DNA of 64,000 nucleotides from assembly GCA_024509875.1 (NCBI GenBank), contig JAMPIV010011342.1:248001-312000 (forward strand), written 5' to 3'. The first letter of the stretch is position 1, and each line of letters opens with the position of its first letter. The position numbers and the translations under genes were made by a program. Positions 11,280 through 24,100 of this stretch are shown here, in pieces. The notes beneath the pieces were generated by a model. That model was not told the DNA's origin. It was given only the letters and a program-made list of their open reading frames with translations, and ran no database searches. The DNA comes from Oreohelix idahoensis (lineage: Eukaryota; Mollusca; Gastropoda; Stylommatophora; Oreohelicidae).

Positions 11280-12910
11280 AATTTGTCGTAAATTTTATAT
11301 TTGAGGATAGGTCTTAGAAATAGTGGTCCCGTTAGAGTGAAACAATGATGGTGAAGGCTCTGTGAAAGAAAGGTTTAGAAATAGGTAGTAGATTCACAAA
11401 AGTGCTGGAAGAGTAAGGACAGTCTAAGTAAATCGGGAAAAATCTCCGATTTGCCTATCTTACGATAATCTATATTTTTATTTTGATAGACTCCTACACT
11501 CTCCTGGCTAAACAATTATTTGCCAGTTACCAGACACTCACGTACACACCAATTTGGTGCTTCAAACACACAGACGCTACGTAAATACAAACTATGATAA
11601 ACAAATATGGGTAATTTGGGCTTGGGCCTTCCAACACAGTAAGAAAAGTTTTATGATGTTTATTTATCATTTAAATCAAAATCACAACAGGTATTATGTT
11701 ACAGGCAATACTCATAGTACAAGAAAATACAAATACGGGAGGGGGGGGGTTGACTGGTAGTATCCAATAGGCCCTTCCTGCTTGTAATAGACAAAAGGAA
11801 GAAAAAAAAACCAAGTTCAAAAGACAGGGGGTTATCAGATGTATAGATAATTTACTCTGAATAAGAGGGGTTACAATACTAGCTATGGGTGGTAAGAAAA
11901 AACCCTATTGTTCTCAAAATGTTTTCCCTTTACTAAACAGATTTAAAGGAGGGGAAATAAACGAAGTTATGAAATCCCCCTTGAGGAACAATACATGGAA
12001 TACAGTTTTAAAAAAAGGTAGTTACCAGGTAAAGCAAATAAAAAATGTTTGCAAATAATGCTCCTTCATTCATGCACGCTCGTGATGGCCAACACACAAT
12101 ATCTCACACACACTTACCGATCGTGGAATCTGGCACTCCAAAGAAAAATTACACATATAGTAGAAAGTGTTCAATAACTGAATACTGTTCTTCGTTTTCC
12201 AGCAACAGATTTTAACGGGTTTAGGCTCTTAGCAACAATTTCCCGAGAATCGCTGGAAGGTGAAGCCTAAGTGTACTTCTGTTTTGTTAGAAAAAAAGTT
12301 CTATGCATGGCACTGTCACAGATACAGGGGTGAGGATGGTGTGGTCTCTTTGACTTCGCCGCTGATAGTAAAACTTCTTAAGCGTGATGACACAACTGAC
12401 CAGTGAGGTAGGTTTTTCTTCGGGGTTTAAAAATCCAGTGAGAAAAATTATCAACTGTCAGTGTTGCCGAAAAATATATACTCTCTTTCCCAGTAGAGCA
12501 GGAATAACAATATAAATATAGCTCTGGCAATGTTCTTCTCCAGTTAATCTTTATAGACTTTAACTGGTTTGATGAGTATTATTGAAATGTACTTGGGTTT
12601 GCTTTCTTTCTGATAAATTCAGGCAGCGGGATCCCAAACAAAGATCGCCACAAGATTAAATTTACAAATGTTTCATCAAATGTTCTGGAGGGGTTAAGAA
12701 CTAAGTCTGGAGGACTCTATATAATTTATTGCTGGGACTCAAAGGTTGTATGATCATTCTATAGGAAAAGATAGAAAAACTTGAAATCATACTGCAAAAA
12801 TTAAATAATATTCTAGCGCACAATAAATTTACCGTTTTGACTATTATATATACTCGCGTATTTAATTAGATATTTAAGGAAACACTTCGCGAATCCAATG
12901 GTTAAAAACA

Positions 12911-12986
<76 letters not shown>

Positions 12987-13270
12987 TAGAACTTAACTTA
13001 ATTAATTAGTTATAAATTCCTTCGCGTCTTTAAAAGTTAATTTAAGCATTTCTGCATCTATTATCTTTGGAAATAATATCATAGATATATCATTAAATTT
13101 ACCATTAGAACTTTGAGATGGGTTTAATTTAATCGATTTAAATTAACACAAAATCCAGTGAAATAAAAATGAATGAACTAGACCACTGATCACTAGAAAC
13201 TAATATATATTATACCGTTTAGCACAGAAAAGAAATCACTCCAATATAGCCAGCAATTCAAATGAAATCT
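11280..13270 (+). repeat. Copy 2 of the long diverged direct repeat, non-coding
   Basis: The partner of 8220-9990, sharing ordered blocks at an offset of about 3 kb. It includes CCAGACACTCACGTACACACC (against CCACTCACATACACACACAC in copy 1) and the TTTATTTATCAT block near 11658. By eye, divergence is high, with many indels. It contains the (AT)n run at 12914-12984. Confidence 0.5.
12914..12984. repeat. (AT)n microsatellite
   Basis: About 35 consecutive AT dinucleotides. Self-complementary and probably length-variable. Confidence 0.97.
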
Positions 13271-15770
13271 TGCAGGATTCAATTATACGCTAGTGAATTT
13301 TAAAATCTCTGGCAAACGAATGATAACTTGCCTTCTTCGATGGTCTCTATTTATATGAAATGGAATGAACGATCAGGGGGACACGTGAAAATTTCACACC
13401 TTTTAAGAACTCAGGGAAAATTCGAGATTCTACGCCGCCCGTCCCCGTTCGGTTATATAATTCTATGACCGCTCGTCTCTCCCTGTCCGTCTCGTTCTGC
13501 GAGCGATTCTGTGGTTCACACTGAAATGTGAAATGCCGGCGAGACTCTGCTTCGTCTGTTTGGGGACCAACGCTGCCTCTGATCGTTATCCACTTTCATC
13601 GTTTGGACTTAGGCAATGCCCTTTTCAGGCGGTAATAAAGAAAGGTGAAGGCGGTAGTTGATTCAGACCACTCTGAGGTAAAGCAAAAGGCGTGGCTTAA
13701 TCTCCCCTTTAAACGATGCACTCTGCTGGATGCACAGATGAAGGAAACTAACTGCCATCAATTGCTCTAGAGATAGCCGTGGGCGTGGTTTAACCTCCCC
13801 TTAAGGCCATGCGATCTCCAGAATGCACAGAAGATAACAGTCTACATATAAATTAGTAAACGTGGTGGCGAGTCCACTCTGCTCTGATTCATACTATTGA
13901 GCCCAGGTGGTGTTCCACGTTTTCTATAGTGCATGCCAATGAGCCCAGGTGGAAGAATTCCCGTTGACGATAAAATTACAACAATATTCGAGGGTACTGA
14001 TGTTATACGAAGGGTCTACCATATCATCTAACAATTCAGGGACTTCACTTCTCATACTATACGTACGTCACATAATTCAGTTAACGGCTCTTACTCGCTA
14101 GCAGTTACCTGTCCCGTCGTGGACTAGTTAATCGGTCTGTTTATAAACATTCCTAGTGCCTGTAAGACAATAGAAAAAAGAAAAACAGGCGTGGCTACAG
14201 TTATGAGTGAGACAGATATCGGAGTGTAGGGATTCTGCGTTAACAAATCGTGCATTCTAATAAGGAACCAAGGTGGGAGCCAGGTGGGAGCAAAGACGTG
14301 CTGATATATGTAATCTATTTACATAATCTATCACAAGGTTAAAATAAATATGGAAAGATTAGTGGAATTTTGATGAATATAAAGTTCTCGCATTGAGACG
14401 AAGTTGAAAATTTAACTTTTTACTTAAAGTTTAACTGAAACGTCCTTTTTTGCTGGTGCCTTTTGGTTAGCACTTAGCTTGTATGAGTGAGTCCTGTCGC
14501 CTAAATTTTCGTCATTTTCTTCTGATGATGAGTGTACTTCTTTCACACTAGTAACGTAGTAACATCAGTACTTCATTCAGTCCGATAGCTTGTAACGACG
14601 TACCCAAATTTTTGGGAATACATAATCTCCTTGCACAGATTCAGAATGGACACCAGCAATTTCGGTGCATATTCTATCAAATCAATTTCTTTTGAGAAAT
14701 TCCTGTTATGACGGTGTTCTGTGATACACTTGATCTGGGAAACTAGTAATTCCTCTTCGACGGGTGTTCTGCGAAACACTTGGTCTGGAATATTATTTCT
14801 CTTATGACTGATGATCCAATTCCTAGGTTTCCAGTCTTGTATTTATAAAGGCGGGTTTCCCTGTTAGTTTTTAAAGTTCCCCAAATACTTGATCTGTCAC
14901 ATAAGTATGGAATTCTGGGTCCGATCCTTCTCTTTCTCCCTTTTTGGAGTTGCTCGGTTGAAGTTGCGAAGCTGTCTGTTCCGTGTCTCTGAGTTTGCTA
15001 GATTATATCTCTCATTCTCAGTTCAAATCACAGATTGTGTTTCCGCCGAATGTTTCAACAGAAATCACTGTATATTCTGTCATCTCAAATCAAACCAATC
15101 AAATCTCTCTAGCACTGGGTAGGGTGTTTTCATTTAAAATATATCCTCGCGTGTGTTAAAATATTACAATTAAAATTCCACTCGTGACCTCTGTCTAATT
15201 ATTCATAATACTTTCGATGACATCTGGTGCACTCTCACAAACAAATGTGTGAACTGATTACCAGTCTAAATGCCTTCCTGCCAATATTTTCTTTCCAGAC
15301 AGATCATCGTGATAATTAGCCCGGAATGATCCCAGTAAAGCACTTAGATATCACCTGTGTTGTCTTTCCTCCGTCAGCCAGATCTCTCAGACAGATAATA
15401 TTGCTTCTGTAGATGTTGATCGGACGAGACCGTCTGTGGTAGCTTTTAAACTGGTGTCAAATGTTGGACTGACGCATTTCAAAGGGTGGTCAGGCTGAGA
15501 GAGTATATAAGCGTATTACCGCTGACCGGTGATAATGACCAGGTATTGTTACGATAATATCACCGTTCACCTGGCGGAACGTAATCAATTCTGCGCGTAA
15601 AGCAGATACGTCCTTAGGGAAGTGGAGTGTTAGAAACTTCCCCTACTAGATTCAGCAAAGAGATTCAAATAATAAATGAAAGGCCACAAGTTATGCCTTA
15701 GAAAAGCGATTGGCGATTAAATGAAGATAAAGAAATGATACTGCGGGAGTGGCTGAAGGTATGAGAGAGC
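13271..15770. other. No gene seen; small local duplications
   Basis: No supported coding region. Two diverged tandem copies of about 100 bp sit near 13688-13745 and 13789-13845 (GGCGTGGCTTAATCTCCCCTT against GGCGTGGTTTAACCTCCCCTT, each followed by a GATGCACAGA or GAATGCACAGA word). The phrase GAGCCCAGGTGG occurs twice near 13900 and 13937. A TATATAAG box at about 15507 could belong to a promoter, but nothing downstream supports it. Confidence 0.4.
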
Positions 15771-16112
15771 CACAAAAAAACACGTACAGACGTGTTGTCA
15801 CAAACCACAAGAAGAAGAAAGCCGAGTGAGATAAACTTTTGTTTTTCCCTAACAAGCGGCACTTCGGCTTCAGCCCTTCGGCCCAACGACATGAAACAAA
15901 TTTCATGGCATTGCCAGGCAGGGGAGCCTGTGGTCTTTCCATCCAACCCGTCCAGGAGCTTCGCTACTTCCCATCCACAGAAGATTTGTGGTAGAAGCCG
16001 ATCGGGCCATTCCTGTCCCCTGTTCGAAGACCTTCAAATGTCTTTACGAGGATGCAAGCCTGGATTACCCGTCGCCCGAGCAGTGTGGTAACCATATCGC
16101 CAGTGCTGCTCC

Positions 16113-16328
16113 GAGTGGCATAAATAAAACCACACATACACAGAGATACACACACGTTTAACAACAAGAAGAATGCCGAGTGGGATAAATGAAACCACAC
16201 ATACACAGGGACACACACACGTTGATAAACAAGAAGAATGCAGAGTGGGATAAAGAAAACCACACATACACAGAGACATAAACATGTTTAACAACAACAA
16301 GCATGTCAAGTGTAACAAATAAAGCTAC
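16113..16328 (+). repeat. ~65-bp tandem array, left portion
   Basis: Three full units and a partial one. Each begins GAGTGGGATAAA- or GAGTGGCATAAA-like, continues with AACCACACATACACAGGGAC-like sequence, and ends with AACAACAAGAAGAATGC-like sequence. A diverged related unit may lie near 15790-15835. The array stops at 16328, exactly where LTR element B begins, and resumes at 36457. Confidence 0.85.
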
Positions 16329-16340
16329 TATTACGTGATG

Positions 16341-16579
16341 ATGGTACCTATACCTTGTAGCGGTATGGAAGCTTGCGTACCCTGACAATCCCCAGAGCTA
16401 TGCCAGTGGGAGTTTTACTCCTGGTAGGTTCAACCAAGCTGGACTGGTCTGTGTGGGTAGGGGTCAGACAAAAGCTGGTACCCTGGTCCTCCAGGTTGGG
16501 GGTTTTAGCATAGGGCTGACACCCCTGTCTATGTAAAAAAAATAATGAAGTTACGGAAACAACATCAAATGAACAAACT
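16341..16579 (+). other. 5' untranslated region of LINE-3
   Basis: A more G-rich and C-rich segment than the flanks. It contains a GGTACC...GGTATGG start, a TCCTGGTAGGTTCAACCAAG block and a CTGGTCCTCCAGGTTGGGGG hairpin-prone block. RTE-type elements carry their internal promoter here, and some carry a self-cleaving ribozyme at the very 5' end. I could not establish such a fold by eye. Confidence 0.6.
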
Positions 16580-19574
16580 TTGCTGCGGGATGGACATTCG
16601 GAGTCTGTGGCTCGTATGACTGTCAGTAGTGAAAGCCAAAAGGAAGCCACTGACATGAAAACGGATGTCCTGACCGCAAAACAGGATACAAGAATAGGAT
16701 TTTGGAATGTCAGGACAATGTACGAGACAGGTAAACTAAGACAGGTCACGGCAGAAATGAGAAACTACAGGTTACACATCCTGGGGATAAGCGAGAGCAG
16801 ATAGACAGGGGCAGGAAAAGTTAAAACAGCAACAGGAGAAACAGTACTTTACTCTGGAAGAGAGGATGGACCGCACAGTGAAGGCGTAGCCATTATTCTA
16901 CAGAAAGGGATAGAAAGGACATTACTGGAATGGAAACCCATCAACAACAGACTGATACGATTGAGATTGAGAGGGAGATTCACCAACACTACAATAATAC
17001 AATGCTACGCACCAACGAATGATAGCGATGAGGAGGTCAAGGATGAATTCTATCAACAACTGCAGAAAGAAATGGAGGACACACCTAGATATGATCTTGT
17101 TATAGTAATGGGAGACCTCAATGCGAAAGTTGGTACACACAATACATATAATGAAAGAACAATGGGGAAATGCGGCAGCGGAATAGCAAACGAAAATGGG
17201 GATAAGCTAATAAGTTTCTGTAGCATTAACAACCTGGTCATTGGAGGAACACTTTTCCCACATAAGGAAATTCACAAGTTAACATGGGAATCACCAAATG
17301 GTCGGGACAGAAACCAGATAGACCACATCATGGTTAACGGTAGATGGAGACATGCATTACAAGATGTGAAGGTAAGAAGAGGTGCAGATGTGGGAAGCGA
17401 TCACCATTTAGTAGTAGCAAAACTGAAAGTGAAACTAAGAAGGGCTGGACCAACTGTAACTACACAGAAAAGGTTTGACATCAGCAAATTGAAGGACCCC
17501 CTTACCAGAAAAGCTTTTGCGGCTGACATTAAGAAACGATATCAATTTGCCAAAAGCCAGGAAAAGACATTGACTGATGATATAGACCAGAATTTCAACA
17601 CCATTTCAACAATATATAAGGAAAGTAGCAAATCATGCTTAGGATTCCAGGAAAGGAAGAAGCAAGACTGGATAACACCAGAAACACTAAACACCATAAA
17701 GATGAGAAAGGAAATGAAAAGAAAGAAAACAGAAGCGAAGTCCCCCAGGTTAAAGCAACTATATAGCGAACAGTACAGTCAACTGGACAGGGAAGTTAAA
17801 CGCCAAACCCGAGCCAACAAAAGGAATTTCCTAGACGATCTTGCAAAACAGGCAGAAGAGGCAGCACTGAGAAATGAAAAGCACAGTATACAAAATAACT
17901 AAATTCATCAGCGGAAAACAAGGTGCAAACAATATTACATTAGTAAGAGATAAGCAAGGAAATCTCATCAAGACAGCAGAGGGACAGGAAACAAGATGGG
18001 CAGAGCACTTCAGAGAAACTCTGAACAAGGAAATACCAGAGACACAATTGAATGTTCCTGAGGCTGAAAACGATCTAGATGTAAATACAGACATTCCACG
18101 AAAAGAAGAAATCATCACAGCAATCAAAGGGTTAAAGAATGAGCTATTTAAGACAGACCCTGAGCTAGCAGCAGAACTATTAGAACCACTATTTGCACAA
18201 GTGTGGAAAACGGGGACAACACCATCAGAGTGGAACAAAGGAATAATTGTCAAATTGCCCAAGAAGGGAGATCTTTCAGACTGCAATAATTGGAGAGGAA
18301 TCACTCTTCTCTCAGTTCCCAGCAAAATACTAGGCAGGATAATTATACAGAGAATTTCAAAGGCAGTAGACTACAAACTGAGGAAAGAACAAGCAGGATT
18401 TAGAAAGAACAGAAGATGTGTAGACCATATATTCACTCTCAGGAACATTATAGAGCAGTGCTCAGAATGGCAAAGACAGCTTTACATAAATTTTGTTGAT
18501 TTTGAAAAGGCTTTTGACAGCATACATAGGGACAGTTTATGGAAAATACTGAGGGCTTATGGAATTCCAAGCTGCACAGTGTCAATCATAAAAAGCCTCT
18601 ATGCCAACTTTACGTGTAGTGTTGGGCAGAGCAACCTAACCTTCGAGGTGAAGACAGGAGTACGACAGGGATGCCCCTTATCAACCACTCTATTTTTAAC
18701 AGTCATAGACTGAGTGATGCGCCAGACAACAGAGGGCAGTCCAAGAGGAAAAAGATGGACTACATTTTCAACATTGGAAGATCTGGAATATGCAGATGAC
18801 ATTGCACTGCTGGCACATTCACATCAACACATCCAGGAAAAAACGGATAGACTTAATAAATTTAGCCAGCAGGTGGGCTTGAACATCAATTTAAAGAAGT
18901 CTGAGGTCATGACGCTCAATGTGAGCAACCCTGAGCCCATATCAGTAAGGAATCAGCAACTGGTACAGACAGATACCTTCACATTCCTAGGAAGCATAGT
19001 AACACCAGACGGTGGGGCAGGCAAAGACATCAACATTAGAATGAATAAGGCAAGAACAGCCTTCTTTAGCCTAAATAACATCTGGAAGTCCTCCCAATAC
19101 AGCACAAGCACAAAATTAAGATTATACCAGAGTTGCGTGCTTTCTGTGCTTCTCTATGGTGCGGAATGCTGGAGAGTCACAGAGAAGGAAATGTCAAAAT
19201 TGTCCTCTTTTCACACAACATGCCTAAGAAAAATTCACCGAATCTTTTGGCCAAATACCATCACTAACCAAGATCTGCTTACTCGTAGCAAGCAAGAGGA
19301 CATGCATACCATCATAGCTGGCAGACGCTGGAGCTGGGTTGGTCATGTCCTCAGAAGAGACCCCGATGCCATCACAAGAACAGCTATGCTTTGGACCCCT
19401 GAAGGAAAGCGAAAGAGAGGCCGACCAAAAACAACTTGGCGGAGGACTGTGGAGGCTGAGATGCAAAGAATGAACCAGAGTTGGGGCACTGTACGAAGGA
19501 TGGCCACCGACCGTGCAAAGTGGAATCAATTTGTTGTTGCCCTACAAGACGCCACTAGGCGTGATGGCCACTGA
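16580..19574 (+). pseudogene. Endonuclease-reverse transcriptase of LINE-3 (three lesions)
   Basis: Nicks chromosomal DNA and reverse-transcribes the element RNA from the nick. The apurinic-type endonuclease runs from about 16690 (TRIGFWNVRTMYETGKL) through YAPTNDSDEEVK, VMGDLNAKVG, NQIDHIMV and GSDHHLVVAKL near 17420. RT follows with GNLIKTAEGQETRWAEHF, NNWRGITLLSVPSKILGRI, EQAGFRKNRRCVDHIF, FVDFEKAFDSIHR, GVRQGCPLS, LEYADDIALLAHS and the C-terminal GHVLRR - GRPKTTWRR block. Lesions: TAG at 16802-16804 after SESR, a one-base frame change near 17880-17900 between the two halves, and TGA at 18711-18713 after FLTVID. Both stops fall where related elements normally have Trp (inference from the family), so both look like G-to-A changes. 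Otherwise it is full-length and fairly young. Confidence 0.92.
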
Positions 19575-19615
19575 CTGCTTTGACGGTCGGTGGTTAAGGA
19601 TCGAAGAAGAAGAAG

Positions 19616-20343
19616 ATTACGTGATGGTTGTGAACACAGGCGTATGCCCATTATTTTCGGAGATACAGCTGCATGCATTAGCTATTTTTGTACGATAAAA
19701 CACTATTATTGAACGATACAACATTTACTAACGACATGACGTATAAGTAACCAAGTGACATAAGCATCTTCTGCTTCTGAAGGTCTACCGTTACTTTTCT
19801 AGTCCGTTGAAATAACAGGACGTTTCTTAAATGTGCTCCCAAGCAATGGAGATTTTCAAGATATTTACTCCGTGGCTATTTTGTTGAAGATCGGTCCCCA
19901 CTACATTATTATCTGGCCATTATGGTTTGCAGCTTCTGAGATAAGTCTTTCAACCAATTGTTATGAAATATTATGAAGATGTCCTCAATTTTAGTAGGCC
20001 ATATGACTTCGGTCAAGTCAGACATGGACTGACTTATAGTTGAAATTGTCAAAGTCCTTTGTATGCAGTTTATGCTTTTGAGACCGGAAGGACAATGAAC
20101 TAACTATTATGCCTTCTATAAGGATGTCTACACGTAAGATGGAGTACACGATTACATGTTTGAACTGTGCAGCGGTCCTCGGCTACATCTTGATTTACGT
20201 TCATTCAAATATATAAGTGTTATGGTGTGCTGGTTGGACTGTTTATGATCTTGAACTTTAGAACCTATATCTTTGCGTTACCAGCGCTGATTGCTATTAC
20301 AAGCTCACAAATGTCTACCAACACCAGAAACACAACCGTAACA
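19616..20343 (+). repeat. 5' LTR of element B (main part)
   Basis: Direct repeat of 35736-36456. Shared blocks include ATTATTTTCGGAGATACA, TAGCTATTTTTGTACGATAA, CTCCGTGGCTA, GAAGATGTCCTCAATTTTA and AATGTCTACCAACA. It ends CCGTAACA at 20343, six bases before the primer binding site. The first 12 bp of the LTR lie at 16329-16340 on the other side of LINE-3; 19616-19626 is the repeated target site. Divergence from the 3' LTR is roughly a tenth by eye, which indicates an old insertion. Confidence 0.9.
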
Positions 20344-20349
20344 CATTAT

Positions 20350-20367
20350 TGGCGCCCAGTGATGGGG
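20350..20367 (+). promoter_or_regulatory. Primer binding site of element B (TGGCGCCC type)
   Basis: TGGCGCCCAGTGATGGGG follows the 5' LTR after six bases. TGG complements the CCA end of a tRNA. The first nine bases match the start of lysine-tRNA-primed sites known from retroelements, but the rest does not, so the primer tRNA is a guess. Confidence 0.7.
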
Positions 20368-21470
20368 AAATTTTTTCAAGATTATTCGGCCAACATCAAA
20401 GTTTTGACTTTCCATCATTTTGCTGCTATAACCAAAACCAAGCAACGTCGAAGCTCCGTACTTTCTTCTGCACATAGATGACGGCGCATGCCCGGGTAAG
20501 TTAACTTTTGGCAGCTAGCAAGAAGCAGCTTCACTACCAAAGACAGGCTGTTTTACTTTCTACAAAATCATTTTGCGGAAAAGGAAAATAAACACCAAAG
20601 TTTATACAAGATTCACTAGTTGTTGTAATAGCCTGCTGATGCAGACATTGCCTCATACATTATCTGCCATATCATTTCAAGTAGGAAGTCCTCACTCTCG
20701 AGTTAACCAGCAAGAAGAACAGAAATGGCGGTCTCTCGGCTATGAAGTTCTACAAGACCTCAAATTCTGCTCGACCAGTTCGTCATACATACTTTCAAGT
20801 GATGCTACTGGAAGGACTTTTTGTTGACAGCTAAGTGGCTTACTTGTTTTGCATTTTTGTGGTCTCTGCATATGGTCTGAGCCTTTTCTTTTCATACTAT
20901 TTATGCTTCCATGTTCGAATGTTCACTGTTTGTGAAGTGGAAGGTTGGTCTCTTGAATCTGTGCTAGAGGTACGGTACATCTCATAGCAATATAGGTTTA
21001 CACAGGTTTGTGTCTTTGGGTTGTATTTATAGATTCCCTCAGTGGAATTCAGCTTGTAAGTGCCGTGCGATTTTTTTTCTCCACTGGGTGTTTTCTGTAA
21101 TACCTGTCTGTTTGGCTCTTCTGTTTTGTTATTTATCTGTTTTTATCATTGTACCATAGTATGTTTGCTTTTAGTTTGTTTTGTTAGTCTTTTCTGGCTT
21201 TCATTTATTTCTATACAAATTTCATGTTTATACACTGCTTCTAATCCTGTGTGTCTTTTCTATTGCAGCAATCTTATATCATTTTCCTCTTTGGTTCAGC
21301 ATTTGCATTCGTCTTTGTTGTTTACTGCAAATGTCTTAGTTTTTTTTTTCCTTGAAGTATTGCATTGTCTATTACCATTATTATTAGTAACAACAGGGAA
21401 TTGATACTGTTGAAAATTAACCAGTAATTTTGTTGACGTTGACTATGTAAGTCATTTACAACTAGTCAAC
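20368..21470 (+). other. Untranslated leader of element B
   Basis: About 1.1 kb between the primer binding site and gag. A T-rich second half contains an AGTGGAATTCAGCTT block followed by CTCCACTG, which is also found in element C's leader near 54868-54920. The shared leader supports B and C being members of one family. It has small open frames with no domain. Confidence 0.65.
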
Positions 21471-21762
21471 ATGGCTACATTGGATTATTTTGTCAAACAA
21501 GGCAAGGCCTTTGGTATGGAAGGTGAAATTTTAAAAGATTTTGCTCTTGTTGAATATGCAAAAGCAGAGGATAAGGAAGAGAAAAAAAGAACACTTGAAA
21601 TAGAAGAGAAAAAGGCAGGATGAAAAAGAAGAGAAAAAGAGCTAAAAAAATAAAATAATTCAAATAGAAGATAAAAAAAGCTGATGAATTAGCGAACCAA
21701 GAAAAACTTAAAATCTTGCAGATAGAAGCAGAGAAGGAAGAAAAGAAAAGGTTGCATGAAGA
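21471..21762 (+). pseudogene. gag: gag of element B, 5' portion
   Basis: Starts at ATG 21471 and reads MATLDYFVKQGKAFGM, closely matching the start of element C's gag (MATLDYFIKQAKALGM at 55429). A Lys/Glu-rich coiled-coil region follows. A TGA at about 21620 and nearby frame changes break it. The frame is cut at 21762, where element A inserted after the target GAAGA. It resumes at 30653. Confidence 0.85.
21758..21762 (+). repeat. Target-site duplication of element A, left copy (GAAGA)
   Basis: GAAGA directly precedes the LTR at 21763 and is repeated at 30653-30657 directly after the other LTR. Five bases is typical of Gypsy-class integrase, and the sequence is that of element B's gag. Confidence 0.93.
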
Positions 21763-24013
21763 TGTAGTGGTGTTGATGGTATTGTATGATGGTGATATTA
21801 CTAAATGTAATTGTATGAGGCCAGCTGTGACGGCTCCTGAGATAAAATGTAGTTGTGAATTGTCAGAAGGCCTTTCTTGCTACCACTACGACCTCACACT
21901 TAATTTTTTTTAATGAATGTGGCTACGTAAAGTGTCTAGGGTTATGATATGTAGTGTGGTGTAATAGGTTATAGATATACCCACAGATATTTAACAAGAC
22001 TAATAATATTAATAAATGTTAAAATACACTGAACTAACTCACGTGTGTAAAATTTTTGATAAAATTATATTACATTTATTTTGTTCTGGATCAATTTTTT
22101 AGGTTGACCAGAACTTAAAAGATTTAGAGATTATGAAAGAAATGCATGGAATATTATATCATAAATGCAATAGTGTACATATATATGTACTATACTAGTT
22201 AGTTTTATTAAAATGTTCTAGTAGTCATCTACTTGGGAGGATATTTAATGTTTGTGCTGTTGGGGTGGCCTCATCACACCTGTCTATATTGACTACACAG
22301 TGTCCAGAAAATGGTGGGAATTTTATGGGGTATTAGTAACTAAAGGGCTTTGGTGAAAGTCCAGCAGACCAGAGGCTCACTCATCTGGTAGTTGTAGCTC
22401 TGGTGCTGAAATCAGGTGGTCCCACCTCTCCGTGCTGGCGGGCAATAATGGTGGTCTCTGTCACAAGTACTGCACAGATACACTCGAGTAAAGTCACCAA
22501 CTGAATAGACACTGCTTTGTTGACAACAGAAACTCGCAGCTCTGCAATCAAAGTATGGGCCATGTGTCAAAATCTATTCTCTACCCACGTCTGGACACAA
22601 CACTGACACAACAACCACATCATACAGACAGGTCAGATCTCTCTGACCAAACAGCACATTTACCATGGTGGTTTTACATCAGATAGATCCTCCCAGACTA
22701 TAGATTCTGAAAAATATTTATTAGTTGTCTGCCCTAAAAGAGGATAGGTAATATGTTTCATTATTCTCAACACTTGATCTGTCTTGCCTAACCCTTGCTG
22801 GAGTTTATGTACATTGTTGGTCCCTAGACCCTGACTAGGGCGGGGGGTCTAGAGCAAATCCCTACTTGTTTGTAAGGCTAGATTTCGATATGGCAGTATC
22901 AAATCACTCGAACATGAAACAATATTCAAAATATATAAGGAAATAATTTCAATCTTACCAGATTATGAATAAATAACACAGAATTGCTAGCAAAACTCAG
23001 CTGAGCTGCTGGCTATAGTATGGCGTCCCTAAACTTCTTACACTTTCTTTCATATGGAAATCACCACACTTTAAAATCTGTGTCTATCACTGAACAACTA
23101 TTGAGAAATGGCCCCACTTTCGCGTCTGAGCGCTAATGATATGATTGTCTGTGGCCAATCACTGCCTAGGTTTATTTTAAATTCAAATTTCCTACCATAA
23201 AGTCATTTCAGTCATGCTTCAGTCAAGTATGGATGGTTATCTGTTAGTCTGTCCGTCTCTACTTGTGTTTCTACAAAATGTACTTGATTTTTGAACCAAC
23301 CTTTCTCTCCCCTCCAAAATTTTGTCGTTAAAAGTTATATTTAGACACAGCTACCACCCAAAAACCCTCTCTTCCATACTACGTAGATTTGAACACCTGC
23401 GTTTCGAGGTCGTGTTTTTTTGTGCAATTAGCGACACTTTTAGATTCAATACAGTCTGTCGATGATGTGAACAACACTGTCTTTTGTCATTATCTTCAAT
23501 ATTATCTATCCGTCTGTAAAATTAAGAACATATTAGTTCACTGCTCAGAATAGGCCATCCGGCCAGCTAATTTTTATATTCCTAACATTAATATTAAGAA
23601 AAAAGTACTTTTTAAATTTTGTAATATTTCGAACATCTGCGTTTAGCCGCTGAATTCAAATCAAGGGCTTGGTATCGCGCAAAAGCGTCCAATAAATGAC
23701 TGTGGCGTAACATATCTATGGTCCCTTCTGTCGAGTTGCTTACTTTTTATGTCAACTTGGGAAACGTGACTTTTCTCCGTTTCCCCCCCAATTGCGTCTC
23801 CTTAGCCTTTCTAGTCTCACGCAATCTTTCCAGTCATATTTTTTCCTTTTTGATCCGCCGTTCCCCTCCTGTCTAGCAAGTCAATTATTATGGAGGATGA
23901 TGACCCGCGGTCTAGGCGATCATGTACTATTCGCAGCCTACGCATTATGTTTTTATCCTTAAATGTTATCTTTGGAGATATTTTACCGTTGTATCTCTGT
24001 CAATTTCACTACA
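21763..24013 (-). repeat. 3' LTR of element A, 2,251 bp
   Basis: Direct repeat of 28397-30652, close to 99% identical by eye. Differences include GTGACGG/GTGAAGG near the left end, several single-base homopolymer changes, and CTTCTTA/CTTATTT near 23035. The terminal inverted words are TGTAGTG and CACTACA. A 2.25-kb LTR is long for a Gypsy element. The minus strand carries the promoter and polyadenylation functions in this element; I could not place them. Confidence 0.95.
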
Positions 24014-24030
24014 CATCTCCCCACTTGAAA
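24014..24030 (-). promoter_or_regulatory. Polypurine tract of element A
   Basis: On the minus strand AAGTGGGGAGATG lies immediately before the 3' LTR. This purine run is the expected primer for plus-strand DNA synthesis. Confidence 0.65.
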
Positions 24031-24100
24031 ACATGCCTATGGCAAGTTTCAAAACCAGCGATACACATAGGTAAAATTACTCCTCACGTCTGCCACTACT

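Larger units (their letters stand above)
16341..19615 (+). mobile_element. Full-length RTE-type LINE inserted in element B's 5' LTR (LINE-3)
   Basis: ATTACGTGATG is present at 16330-16340 and again at 19616-19626, giving a perfect 11-bp target-site duplication. The 3,275-bp insert has a ~240-bp 5' untranslated region, a single large ORF region with endonuclease and reverse transcriptase, and a short (GAA)n 3' tail after GGATCGAAGAAG. It sits 12 bp inside the LTR of element B, and removing it restores an LTR of the same length as the 3' copy. Confidence 0.92.

Noticed and set aside
15691..16388. Overlapping minus-strand frames of 76-99 codons with repeated Cys/Val/Tyr-rich words
   Set aside because: They read through the ~65-bp tandem array and its flank. 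The repeated residues reflect the array and not a protein.
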